Shown here in pieces: positions 9,056 through 17,695 of a DNA stretch of 64,000 nt. Position 1 is the stretch's first letter. The number at the start of each line of letters is the position of its first letter. The translations under genes were made by a program, and so were the position numbers. The DNA comes from Candidatus Poribacteria bacterium (lineage in GTDB: Bacteria > Poribacteria > WGA-4E > WGA-3G), in assembly GCA_022821965.1 (NCBI GenBank), contig JAJECN010000022.1, forward strand, positions 1 through 64,000, written 5' to 3'. The notes under the pieces are model-generated. The model ran no database searches and was not told the origin of the DNA. It saw only the letters and a list, made by a program, of their open reading frames with translations.

Positions 9056-10003
9056 ATGGCTAAAATCAAGGTCTTGATTGCCAGTGGAATCAGCCAAGAG
9101 GTTGCGGATATGCTAAAGGATGCACCGCCAGAAGTGGAAATCAATTTTTTGCCGGAAGGCGAGCAGCTCAGCGACCACCTTTCAGATGTCGAGATCCTCT
9201 ATGGAACAGTGTCAGAGACGGCATTCCCACATGCGACTTCCCTTCAGTGGGTCATGCAGCCATTCGTAGGGGTGGAAGGCTCTATGTATCCCGCCTTTAA
9301 AGAGAGTGCTATCACACTCGTGAACAGTAAACGGCTGTATGGACCGCAGCTTGCTGAACACGCGTTCGCGCTGCTCCTCGCGCTGACACGAGGCATCAAC
9401 ACACAACTCGATTTGATGCGAGAGAAGGAATGGAAGTGGCTACCGTGCGCTGAGGTATCTGGAATGACGATGGGAATCCTCGGACTCGGCGGTATCGGTA
9501 GAGCCGTCGCACAACGCGCCAAGGCGTTCGATTTCAATGTGATCGCAGTAGACCCTGAACCGATGGATAAGCCAGATACCGTTGATGAGTTGGGACAACT
9601 GGATTGGCTGCCGGAGTTTCTATCTCGCTCGGAAGTCTTGACGGTCTGCTGTCCAATTACACCGCAAACCCACAAACTGCTATCTCATGCTGAATTTGAT
9701 GCGCTGCCAGAGGGCAGCTACTTCATCAACGTCAGTCGTGGAAAGGTAGTAGACGAGGAGGCACTGATCGCTGCACTGGAAAATGGGAAATTGGCGGGTG
9801 CAGGATTAGACGTAACCTATACAGAACCCTGTCCACCAGACAATCCGTTATGGACGCTCCCGAACGTGATTCTAACGTCCCATACCGCTGGCGCATCACA
9901 GAATATCGCCAAACGCGCGATGGAACTCTTCATTGACAACATGCACAAATACGTGAATGGTGAACCGCTCACCAACGTTGTGGACAAGGACAAAGGATAT
10001 TGA
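9056..10003 (+). CDS. D-isomer-specific 2-hydroxyacid dehydrogenase
   Basis: A 315-residue cytoplasmic oxidoreductase starting at the ATG preceded by GAAGGAG. The NAD-binding GILGLGGIGRA loop sits at residues 140-150. The catalytic triad is visible as Arg228 (NVSRGK), Glu257 (TYTEPCPP) and His276 (LTSHTAG). The family reduces 2-keto acids or oxidises D-2-hydroxy acids with NAD(P)H. The TEPCPPDNPLW segment is usual for glyoxylate/hydroxypyruvate-type or phosphoglycerate-dehydrogenase-like members, but the substrate cannot be fixed. A sigma-70 promoter lies upstream and a hicB-like gene follows 15 bp later, perhaps on the same transcript. Confidence 0.85.
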   Translation: MAKIKVLIASGISQEVADMLKDAPPEVEINFLPEGEQLSDHLSDVEILYGTVSETAFPHATSLQWVMQPFVGVEGSMYPAFKESAITLVNSKRLYGPQLAEHAFALLLALTRGINTQLDLMREKEWKWLPCAEVSGMTMGILGLGGIGRAVAQRAKAFDFNVIAVDPEPMDKPDTVDELGQLDWLPEFLSRSEVLTVCCPITPQTHKLLSHAEFDALPEGSYFINVSRGKVVDEEALIAALENGKLAGAGLDVTYTEPCPPDNPLWTLPNVILTSHTAGASQNIAKRAMELFIDNMHKYVNGEPLTNVVDKDKGY

Positions 10004-10018
10004 AATGGAGTACTTTTG

Positions 10019-10264
10019 ATGGAATACAAAATACCACTCCTTCTAACGCCACAACCTGAAGGCGGATATACAGTAACTTCCCCTCTGTTGCCTGAGTTGA
10101 TCACCGAGGGTGATTCGTTAAACGATGCATTAGAAAACGTCCAAGATGCCCTTGCGGCTGTCATTGAGCTCTATCAAGACATGGGACGTTCATTGCCGGA
10201 GAACACCCACATTCCTGACGCAAAGAGTCCCGTGTGGTTAGAAACGGTAGTATCGGCACCGTGA
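10019..10264 (+). CDS. hicB: HicB-family antitoxin
   Basis: An 81-residue protein from the ATG at 10019, with GGAG about eight nt upstream. It has the partial RNase H-like HicB fold: PEGGYTVTSPLLPELITEGDS is the typical start, followed by LNDALENVQDAL, the conserved helix. HicB binds and neutralises the HicA RNase and often represses the operon. No C-terminal DNA-binding domain is evident, as in the short HicB class. The stop overlaps the start of the following hicA in GTGA, so translation is coupled. The antitoxin comes first, the reverse of the classic hicAB order. Confidence 0.85.
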   Translation: MEYKIPLLLTPQPEGGYTVTSPLLPELITEGDSLNDALENVQDALAAVIELYQDMGRSLPENTHIPDAKSPVWLETVVSAP

Positions 10265-10473
10265 CATATCGAGAAGTTACTCGGAAATTAACAGCCCTTG
10301 GTTGTCAAGAACGAAAGAGAAGAGGTAGTGGATCGCATCGAAAATGGTTTAACCCCAATACCCAACAAGGCACTGTTGTTCCAGATTGGGGTAGACGCGA
10401 CCTGAAATTGGGAACGATTCGTACTGCTGTCCGTCAATTGGGAATCAATTGGCAAGATTTCCAAGACGCTTAG
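10261..10473 (+). CDS. hicA: HicA-family mRNA interferase toxin
   Basis: A 70-residue basic protein starting at a GTG that overlaps the hicB stop by four bases; the frame is open for nine more codons inside hicB. It shows the small double-stranded RNA-binding-like fold of HicA: TYREVTRKLTALGC at the N-terminus, then the GSGSHRKW segment with the conserved catalytic histidine, and the GTIRTAVRQLGI helix. HicA cleaves mRNA in a translation-independent way and is held inactive by HicB. The pair is intact and probably functional. The downstream gene is on the other strand. Confidence 0.85.
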   Translation: MTYREVTRKLTALGCQERKRRGSGSHRKWFNPNTQQGTVVPDWGRRDLKLGTIRTAVRQLGINWQDFQDA

Positions 10474-10492
10474 AATTACTGCATCAATCGTT

Positions 10493-11635
10493 TTAAGCCT
10501 CTATAGCGAAAGTTTCCAATGCTTCTGTGTCAATAACAACACCGAGTCCGGGCATATCATCAAGGACGAAAGCCCCATCTTCGACCCTCGGCTTTCGCGT
10601 GGTGATCTGCCCCTTCATTTCATACGCCTCAGGCGAATGTTCCATAATCAGGAAGTTCGGGATCGTCGCGGAAAATTGGACTGTTGCCGCAATCGATAAG
10701 ATGCCTCCACCGCCGATGTGCGGTGTTACTGGAATGTTGTAGGTGTCCGCGAGGCTCGCAATGCGTTTCCCTTCCGTGAGTCCAGTGCGTGCAATGTCCG
10801 GCATCGTAATATCGCAGGCGCGGCGTTCAAATACCTCCCGCAATTCAAAACGGGTGCGTGTCCACTCGCCAATAGCGACCGACATATCCAATGCTTGTGC
10901 TAACGCCGCTTGCCCAGGGATATCCTCCGGTACCGTCGGCGATTCTAACCACGTCACGTCCAATGCCTCAAGCCCGCGTCCGAGCAGGATCGCGTCAGGG
11001 ATGCTGTATTGGGTATGGACATCCACCATCAACTTGACCTGTGGACCCACCTGCTCGCGCACCGCTGTAACGATCGCCAAAATTTCCTCACGGCTGCTGG
11101 TGGCGTGAATCTTCAATCCGCCATAACCTTGTGCGACATATTCCGATGCCTTGGATGCCGCTGCTTCCGGTGTGCTGCCGCCCACACCAGCATACAGCGG
11201 AATCGTATCCCGATATCTGCCTCCAAGCACTTTGTGAACCGGTTTCCCCGTCGCTTGCCCGATGATGTCCCACAGTGCAATATCACAGCCAGCGAGCGCA
11301 TCGATAAAGAAGCCGGTGTAGTGTCCGCGCTCGCGCATCGCTGTGAACATACGTTGCCAAAGGTATTCCACATCAAACGGGTCTTTCCCCATTAGTATCG
11401 GACGACACAAATCCTCGACGATTGTTTTTGAGGTGCGCGGCGAGACAGGACTCTGCCCTTCGCCATACCCCACGATTCCGTCTGATGTGGTGATCCGCAC
11501 GACCATCGTTTCATGGTGCCGTGCGTAGATGCAACGCCATCCCTCAGCAGGTAAATAATAATTATCGGTCTGTTGTTCCGATGACTTCTCGGTTTGGTAT
11601 CTGAGCGCGAACGCTTCAACGTGTGTAATTTTCAT
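10493..11635 (-). CDS. Mandelate racemase/muconate lactonizing enzyme (enolase superfamily)
   Basis: A 380-residue enzyme from the ATG at 11635, with AGGGGA eight nt upstream; an extension of 34 codons is open but unlikely. It has an N-terminal capping domain with VVRITTSDGIVGYGEG and a C-terminal barrel. Metal ligands of the superfamily are visible as Asp in VDVHTQY, Glu in WLESPTVPED and Glu in AIGEWTRTR; HIGGGG lies near the end. The usual K-x-K base pair reads GLKIHA, with His in place of the second Lys, so the chemistry is probably a sugar-acid dehydratase or related reaction rather than classic racemisation. It is divergent to the DUF6785 gene. Confidence 0.85.
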   Translation of the reverse strand: MKITHVEAFALRYQTEKSSEQQTDNYYLPAEGWRCIYARHHETMVVRITTSDGIVGYGEGQSPVSPRTSKTIVEDLCRPILMGKDPFDVEYLWQRMFTAMRERGHYTGFFIDALAGCDIALWDIIGQATGKPVHKVLGGRYRDTIPLYAGVGGSTPEAAASKASEYVAQGYGGLKIHATSSREEILAIVTAVREQVGPQVKLMVDVHTQYSIPDAILLGRGLEALDVTWLESPTVPEDIPGQAALAQALDMSVAIGEWTRTRFELREVFERRACDITMPDIARTGLTEGKRIASLADTYNIPVTPHIGGGGILSIAATVQFSATIPNFLIMEHSPEAYEMKGQITTRKPRVEDGAFVLDDMPGLGVVIDTEALETFAIEA

Positions 11636-11778
11636 AACTAAACATCCCCTGATGCTCCCAATGGATTTTCTTGAACTTTTACCTGAATAAACGTAAAATA
11701 CAAAGAGAAGGTTCACATTTCTGCGAGAACACGTCAAGGCTTTTCACCGACCATTTATTCACTCACTAAACTCTCACG

Positions 11779-13719
11779 ATGTCTCCTTTGAGTTCACTGA
11801 CAGGTATGCCGATGCCCGAAAAAATCACCTTGCGCACTATCCTCATATCTTTGTTACTCCTACCATTCATTTACAAATGGCATATTGAGTGTGAGGCACT
11901 GCGATACACTTTCCCAACGTTGATGGCACCGTTCTACAGTGTTGTCTTCACACTGCTGGTCATAGCGGTGTTTAACATCGTGTTAAAAAAATATGCATCG
12001 AAACACGCCCTGACAGGTGGTGAACTAATCACGCTCTACGTCCTGATGTCAATAACATTATTGTTCATGTCTTATGACATGTTCCTTCCACTCGTCTCCA
12101 TTATTGTTCACGCCTTCTATTTCGGCACGCCTGAAAACGAATGGCGCGAGTTGTTCTGGGACCATCTACCGGACTGGCTGACAATCAACGATCCAAGAGT
12201 GCTCCGTGCTTTCTACCTCGGCGATGAACCACTTTTTCAAACCCATTATATAACGGAATGGATGATCCCAACCTTCTGGTGGTGTATATTCACTTTCGCG
12301 CTTATCTTCGTGATGCAGTGTATTAATGTTATCATCCGTAAGCAGTGGACGGAACAGGAACGTCTCGTATATCCGATTGTCGAACTCCCGTATCAACTCG
12401 CCTACAACACAAATCAATTCTTACGGAGCCGAGCCATGTGGTGGGGATTCGGCATCGCGGCTATTATCAGTCTCTTCAATGGACTTAACATCTTTTTTCC
12501 GTCAATTCCGGCTTTTCCGAATAAACACATACCGCTCAGTGGGTTATTCACTGAAAGACCGTGGACAGCCCTTCTCCGTGGCGGGGATGCGATCATTGTC
12601 TATCCGTTCGCTGTTGGACTCGGTTTCCTAATGCCGCTTGAATTGTTGACATCGTGTCTGCTCTTTTTCTTTTTATATAAGGTGCAATATTTCATCGCTA
12701 TCCTAACCGGACTGGAGAACGTTCCGGGTTTTCCTTATCCTTATGAGCAGAACATCGGTGCGTATATCGGCATCTGTGCGGTTGCCTTGTGGAGCACGCG
12801 TAGGCAGATCTGGCGGGCATTTCGTACAGCATTCATCCAACGAACAACAGCGGATGAGAAAGAACCGATACGCTATCGAACCGCATTTTTGGGAATCGTT
12901 TTTGGTGGAATATTCATCATCGGATTTGCGATGCGTGGTGGGATGGCGATGTGGATTGCTGTGCTATTTTTTGCTGCACATTTTGCTACAATTGCGATCC
13001 CGTTGACGCGTATTCGTGCGCAAATCGGTTTTCCTATTCACTCAACGACCTTTATCGGACCGCACCACAGTCTTGTTAGTTTGCTTGGCACACGGCGCAT
13101 CGGCACACGAAACTTGACATGGTTCTCGCTCTTTTTCTGGTTCAATAGAGACAATCGGAGCCACCCGATGCCGCACCAACTTGAGGCGTTTAAGCTTGCT
13201 GAACGGGGCAACCTTGACGTAAAGGGATTATCACGTTTAATGCTTATGTTGACAGTCATCGCGATGCCGTTGTGCATCCTCATGCTGGTAGGGACGTTCT
13301 TTGAGCTTGGCGTTAATTCCGGCAAGGTAGGCGGCCAGATTAACAGTTTTGGTGGGCGAGCGTATCGCTTTCTTGAGGGTTGGCTCACTTCGCCACAAGA
13401 TGCAAATCCAGGGCATATCGCTGCGATAACGATAGGTTTCGCCGTTACAATCTTGTTGTCCGTGGTCCGCAGTCGGTTGTTCTGGTGGCCGATTCATCCA
13501 CTCGGTTATGGTGTATCTTTTCATCTCCATCTCTTCTGGGCTGCATTTATCATCAGTGCACTTGCCAAATGGAGCGTTCTAAAATACGGTGGACTCGGTC
13601 TCTATCGGAAAACAGTACCACTTTTTCTCGGACTCGTATTAGGTGATTTTGTCATTGGGAGCTTCTGGAATATCTTAAGCATTTTCCTTGACAGACCGAC
13701 GTACACCTTTTACTATTAG
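11779..13719 (+). CDS. DUF6785/DUF6784-type polytopic membrane protein
   Basis: A 646-residue inner-membrane protein with about 12-14 hydrophobic segments. Loops carry LVYPIVELPYQLAYN near residue 195-210 and FPIHSTTFIGPHH near residue 420. This pattern fits the DUF6785 (N-terminal) and DUF6784 (C-terminal) families, which look like oligopeptide-transporter relatives of unknown substrate. The start is uncertain: ATG codons at 11779, 11806 and 11812 are in frame, and the second follows GACAGGT. The divergent neighbour is an enolase-superfamily enzyme, so a role in uptake of a sugar acid or related compound is possible but only inferred. Confidence 0.75.
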   Translation: MSPLSSLTGMPMPEKITLRTILISLLLLPFIYKWHIECEALRYTFPTLMAPFYSVVFTLLVIAVFNIVLKKYASKHALTGGELITLYVLMSITLLFMSYDMFLPLVSIIVHAFYFGTPENEWRELFWDHLPDWLTINDPRVLRAFYLGDEPLFQTHYITEWMIPTFWWCIFTFALIFVMQCINVIIRKQWTEQERLVYPIVELPYQLAYNTNQFLRSRAMWWGFGIAAIISLFNGLNIFFPSIPAFPNKHIPLSGLFTERPWTALLRGGDAIIVYPFAVGLGFLMPLELLTSCLLFFFLYKVQYFIAILTGLENVPGFPYPYEQNIGAYIGICAVALWSTRRQIWRAFRTAFIQRTTADEKEPIRYRTAFLGIVFGGIFIIGFAMRGGMAMWIAVLFFAAHFATIAIPLTRIRAQIGFPIHSTTFIGPHHSLVSLLGTRRIGTRNLTWFSLFFWFNRDNRSHPMPHQLEAFKLAERGNLDVKGLSRLMLMLTVIAMPLCILMLVGTFFELGVNSGKVGGQINSFGGRAYRFLEGWLTSPQDANPGHIAAITIGFAVTILLSVVRSRLFWWPIHPLGYGVSFHLHLFWAAFIISALAKWSVLKYGGLGLYRKTVPLFLGLVLGDFVIGSFWNILSIFLDRPTYTFYY

Positions 13720-14161
13720 GGTGAATTCTCAAAATGTGTAAACATCTTGTAGGAGCGAGCTCTGCTTTATGACCCCAGGGGTGAAAAAACAACTCCCACA
13801 GAAAACAACAGGATTTTCAGGTCTCTCAAAATTGACCGAAAACCTAAGCTACCAAAGGTCTGAGAAGCGATTTTGATAAACTTCATAGGCGGTTAAAGTG
13901 ATCAAATTTCTGTGGAGAATTCGACAGGTAATCTCGTCCTTTAAGGTGGCAGAAGTCAAAGGCGTAAGCAACTTTGAAGGCACATAAAACGAATTTGTGA
14001 ATTATAGATATACTATATGTTAATTTTCACAATGCGTATAGATATGAAAGTTATTCAATTAGATCTGGATAAATATATCTGAAACGCGCTTGACTTCACC
14101 AAGGGTATATGTTAATCTATTTGGAAACTAACATCTTATACCTCCGCGAAAGGTAAAGTTA
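13720..14161. other. Intergenic region with degenerate repeats and a promoter
   Basis: No gene is visible in these 440 bases. Near 13750 is a TGTAGGAGCGAGCTCTGC fragment of the palindrome family seen at 20033. The rest is AT-rich and unrecognised except for the promoter just before the antiporter gene. Confidence 0.5.
14090..14118 (+). promoter_or_regulatory. Weak sigma-70-type promoter before the antiporter gene
   Basis: TTGACT and TAATCT are separated by 17 nt and end 43 bp before the ATG. The -10 match is poor. Confidence 0.4.
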
Positions 14162-15199
14162 ATGGAACAATGGATTGAACATCTTATTATTGGATTACCC
14201 AGTCTCGCCCTCTTTCTGATAATTGCGGTGACGCTTTATACACTCGGCAAAGGTGCGGATTGGCTCGTTGATGAAGCAGTAATCCTTTCAACCCGATGGG
14301 GCTTAGGAAAAGCAGTCATCGGTGCAACGATTGTGAGCGTCGGCACGACAACACCAGAGGCGGCTGTCTCTGTCCTCTCAGCGATACAGGGAAAACCAGG
14401 ACTCGCACTCGGCAACGCAGTCGGTTCAATTATCTGCGATACAGGACTTATTCTCGGTTTAGCATCCCTCATTGCCCCCTTACCGCTTAATCGTCAATTG
14501 GCTTCACGGCTGTCAAATGTACAGGTAGGTGCCGGTATTCTCTTGGTAGTCGGCTGTTTTCCGTGGACCTCGCCAGCGCAAGTCTTCACGCAAGGTGGTG
14601 TTTTACCACAACTCGTAGGCGTTGTCTTCGTTATCCTTCTGGCATTATATATCTGGCAGTCCATCCGGTGGGCAAGTGCGGCAGGAGCGAATCCTGATAA
14701 CGGAGAAGAAGCGGATGCAGAGGAGGCAGGCGCGTTCGGAACGCTCATGAAACTCATCGGGTCAATCGCTATCATTGTCGTCTCCGCCCAGATCCTGATT
14801 CCGGCAGTGAGTATCATGGCAGAACGAATTGGCGTGCCGAAGCATATTATTTCAGCGACACTCGTTGCGTTTGGCACATCGCTCCCAGAATTGGTAACAG
14901 CGATAACGGCGGTTAGACGTGGACACGGTGAATTGGCAGTCGGAAACATTATCGGTGCGGATATTCTGAATGTGCTTTTTGTCGCTGGTGTCTCCGCTTC
15001 TGCGACGCAAGGCGGTTTACAGGCAGACGGACAGTTTTTCCAGTTTCTGTTCCCAGCGATGCTGTTTATCTTGATCGTCTTCCGATGCGGTATCTTCGTG
15101 TCAGGCGACCAACTGAAACGCCCGTTCGGGATCGTGCTGGTTGCGACATGGCTTTTGGTGACGATTCTGAGTTATGTGCTGTCAGTTGAGATGCATTAA
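14162..15199 (+). CDS. Calcium/sodium antiporter (CaCA family, YrbG-like)
   Basis: A 345-residue inner-membrane protein with about ten membrane segments. The two inverted alpha repeats that define the cation/Ca2+ exchanger superfamily are both present: VSVGTTTPEA followed by GNAVGSIICDTG in the first half, and VAFGTSLPEL followed by GNIIGADILN in the second. The acidic residues in TPEA and LPEL are the ion ligands. Such proteins exchange Ca2+ or other cations for Na+ or H+. A short acidic loop (about residues 180-190) separates the halves. AAAGGTAAAG precedes the start. A repeat element, not an operon partner, follows. Confidence 0.88.
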   Translation: MEQWIEHLIIGLPSLALFLIIAVTLYTLGKGADWLVDEAVILSTRWGLGKAVIGATIVSVGTTTPEAAVSVLSAIQGKPGLALGNAVGSIICDTGLILGLASLIAPLPLNRQLASRLSNVQVGAGILLVVGCFPWTSPAQVFTQGGVLPQLVGVVFVILLALYIWQSIRWASAAGANPDNGEEADAEEAGAFGTLMKLIGSIAIIVVSAQILIPAVSIMAERIGVPKHIISATLVAFGTSLPELVTAITAVRRGHGELAVGNIIGADILNVLFVAGVSASATQGGLQADGQFFQFLFPAMLFILIVFRCGIFVSGDQLKRPFGIVLVATWLLVTILSYVLSVEMH

Positions 15200-15200
15200 A

Positions 15201-15325
15201 TAGTTTTCAGTTATCAGTTTGCCTCGCAGTGAGAGTTAAGAGGTTTCTCGGTAACAATTGACCCTTCCCTGGAATATTCTAACAGAACGTGAATTGTTAC
15301 AAAGCACCTCTTTGAATTGAAAACC
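15201..15325. repeat. MITE-like GTTATCAGTT inverted-repeat element
   Basis: The left half (TAGTTTTCAGTTATCAG...AAGAGGTTTCTCGGTAACAATTGAC) is closely mirrored by the right half (GTGAATTGTTAC...CACCTCTTTGAATTGAAAAC). This is one of the clearest two-armed copies and shows that the inverted repeat extends well beyond the iterated outer motif. Confidence 0.75.
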
Positions 15326-15428
15326 AAAAGGGAACATTGCAATCCTTGGCAAATTTGTAAAAGTATGTGATAGTATAATTCTAAGTTTTGACGATCATTC
15401 AAAAAGTTTCTTTTAAGGAGGCACGACA

Positions 15429-16607
15429 ATGAGCAACGATCAATCACCTGAGAAAGAAGTCTATCGCGCCCCGGCTTTTGCTGATTTCAAACCGGAACTC
15501 TCGGCACCCGGATCTACACCCGAACGGTTGGCGCATTTAAGGGAACACGGGTTTGTCATCATCAACGATTTTGTTGACAACCCGTGGATTCCAATGCTCC
15601 GAGAGGCGGGCAGACGGGTTACACAAGCGTGCGCGCCAGAAAACGGTTATGACATCATCGACTGCTCAAAGGGATACGTTCATCGCGGCGGTGAGAGCGA
15701 ACCTTGGGCAATCCGAGGTATACTCCATCCGGCATTTAAAGAACCCGTTTTCGCTGAATTTTATGGGTCGCCAGATTTCACCGGTTTTGTCCAGTCGTGG
15801 TGTGGTGCAGCACCTGAAGACCTTGTTATGACGAACATACTCCTCTGGTGTAATCCGCGCAAAGGTGAGCATAAACTCGGATGGCACAGAGATACGACAT
15901 GGTGGGGCACTGGAGAGGGTTACTTCTCACAAGAAAGTCGCGTAGAAGGTCCAGAAGCCTATTCCGAGGAGGTTGAACGGATTCGCTGGAAAGAAATTCA
16001 AGAAGAAAATGAGAAGCGAATTACCGAACCGAAGGGTGTGGGTATGTTTTTAGCACTCGCAGATGATGAATGCCATGAACTTGTTGTAGGGAGTCATAGT
16101 CGTTGGCGGACCCCGCTTGAACATGACGTGCTGCTCCCAAAATCCATGAAGGATCAGGGGGTCCCCTATACACCGAGTTGGAACGGTACGGATCCACTCC
16201 CCGGACAGGTCGCAATTCGGCTCAAGGCGGGTCAGGCACTTATCCGTAACGGCACGACGATTCATACCGGACATACCGTACCTGAGCGCGAACGCAATAC
16301 ATTGTCAATCGGTTGGTCGAAGTGGGGTGGTCCGTCTGATGAGGAACCAAAAGTCGTCGATGCGCGATTCGCATGGCAGCTCGATCCTGCCGTCCGCGAA
16401 GCACTCCCGCACGAATGGATGAAAACAGCATGGGATCGTTGGTCAGCAAACTTCAAGCTTGGCGATAGGCTCGAAGACCGTTATGCTGGCTTTGACATCG
16501 AACGCATCAAAGCAGGCGAAGTGGTCGGATGGCGAACCGAATTGGAACGTCAAGCCGCCGCTGCAGGCGACAAGTGGGAACGATACCAGACGGTGTCTGA
16601 ATCCTAA
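15429..16607 (+). CDS. Phytanoyl-CoA dioxygenase family protein (PhyH)
   Basis: A 392-residue Fe(II)/2-oxoglutarate-dependent oxygenase with a strong AAGGAGG before the ATG. The facial triad is visible: His153 and Asp155 in GWHRDTTWW, and a distal His in the THTGHTV segment (about residue 280). A later arginine for 2-oxoglutarate is expected but not certain. The family hydroxylates varied small molecules, and the substrate here is unknown. It is somewhat longer than typical PhyH proteins (about 270-300), mainly through a charged insert near residues 170-200 and a C-terminal extension. It ends in its own terminator. A second PhyH lies at 21296-22159. Confidence 0.85.
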   Translation: MSNDQSPEKEVYRAPAFADFKPELSAPGSTPERLAHLREHGFVIINDFVDNPWIPMLREAGRRVTQACAPENGYDIIDCSKGYVHRGGESEPWAIRGILHPAFKEPVFAEFYGSPDFTGFVQSWCGAAPEDLVMTNILLWCNPRKGEHKLGWHRDTTWWGTGEGYFSQESRVEGPEAYSEEVERIRWKEIQEENEKRITEPKGVGMFLALADDECHELVVGSHSRWRTPLEHDVLLPKSMKDQGVPYTPSWNGTDPLPGQVAIRLKAGQALIRNGTTIHTGHTVPERERNTLSIGWSKWGGPSDEEPKVVDARFAWQLDPAVREALPHEWMKTAWDRWSANFKLGDRLEDRYAGFDIERIKAGEVVGWRTELERQAAAAGDKWERYQTVSES

Positions 16608-16622
16608 AGGCAAAAAATTTAG

Positions 16623-16650
16623 AGGCGGATCCGAGGATCCGCCTTTTTTG
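16623..16650 (+). terminator. Rho-independent terminator after the PhyH gene
   Basis: AGGCGGATCC and GGATCCGCCT form a tight GC-rich hairpin followed by TTTTTTGTTTTTTT, 15 bp after the stop codon. Confidence 0.85.
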
Positions 16651-16665
16651 TTTTTTTCCCGAGGG

Positions 16666-17652
16666 CTAAGCCGGTGGTGCAATCAGACGCACAAACGAGC
16701 GGGAAACCTCATCTAACTCCTCCCGAACTGCTGCATCAAGCTCCCAGCCGACACCGCCAAGCGTATCGTCAAGTTGTTCTATCGTATCGCTGCCACTAAT
16801 TGCGACAGTGACTTCAGGATGCGATAACACCCACGCCACAGCCAATTGTGCAGGCGTTTTGCCCAACTCAGCGGCGAGCCGTTTGAGTGTTACGACTACT
16901 TGTCCGGTCGCGCCGCTCATTCGCTGTGAAAATTCCTCACGTAACCGTGTTGCCCATAACGTACCAGCGGGTGGTGATTCATCGGGTGCGTAGACACCGC
17001 TCAATAAACCTACTGCTAACGGACTATAGCACATTACACCTAACCCTTCCTCACGCACCAAGCCGAACAACTCCGTCTCCATATCTCTGTTCAGCAGATT
17101 ATACATGTTCTGAATACACATATAGGGTGTTGCGTTGATTTTATCAGCGATCCAGAGTGCCTTACACGCCTGCCATGCTTGATGGTTACAGCAACCGATA
17201 TAGCGAACTTTACCGGAATGCACGAGATCATCCATTGCGCGAACCGTCTCTTCCTGCGGTGTCCCTTCATCATACGCATGAATGAGGTAGATATCAATGT
17301 GGTCAGTGTTGAGCCGTTTCAAGGAACGCTCGACCTCACGCATGATATGATATCGCGACAATCCAGCGTCGTTCGGACCTGGACCGATATTACTGAAAAC
17401 TTTTGATGTAATTACAACGTCATCGCGTTTGCCCTGAATGGCTTTGCCAAGTACCTCCTCAGAGCGACCGATATTAGCACGATCGTCCATAAGCCCATAG
17501 ATATTAGCACAATCGATGAAGTTAATACCGGAATCAATGGCGTGTTCAATGAGTCTTTGGGCTTCATTCGCGTCGCCTTGCCCTCTGAGTCCTAAGCCTA
17601 ATGCAAGTGGACTTACTTTAACGCCTGCTTTTCCAAAATTGACATATTCCAT
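16666..17652 (-). CDS. Aldo/keto reductase
   Basis: A 328-residue NADPH-dependent oxidoreductase with AAGGAA before the ATG. The catalytic tetrad is complete: Asp47 (FIDCAN), Tyr52 (IYG), Lys84 (TSKVF) and His125 (LIHAYD). Later, GCCNHQAW and AISGSDTIEQLDD match the cofactor-binding C-terminal half of the family. The sequence resembles the YdhF/voltage-channel-beta-like group of the superfamily. The physiological substrate is unknown. It is convergent with the PhyH gene and 43 bp downstream of the pseudouridine synthase gene on the same strand, so the two may be co-transcribed. Confidence 0.88.
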   Translation of the reverse strand: MEYVNFGKAGVKVSPLALGLGLRGQGDANEAQRLIEHAIDSGINFIDCANIYGLMDDRANIGRSEEVLGKAIQGKRDDVVITSKVFSNIGPGPNDAGLSRYHIMREVERSLKRLNTDHIDIYLIHAYDEGTPQEETVRAMDDLVHSGKVRYIGCCNHQAWQACKALWIADKINATPYMCIQNMYNLLNRDMETELFGLVREEGLGVMCYSPLAVGLLSGVYAPDESPPAGTLWATRLREEFSQRMSGATGQVVVTLKRLAAELGKTPAQLAVAWVLSHPEVTVAISGSDTIEQLDDTLGGVGWELDAAVREELDEVSRSFVRLIAPPA

Positions 17653-17695
17653 AGATAGATTTCCTTAACCTCTCATAGACTGATTTAGTTTATCC

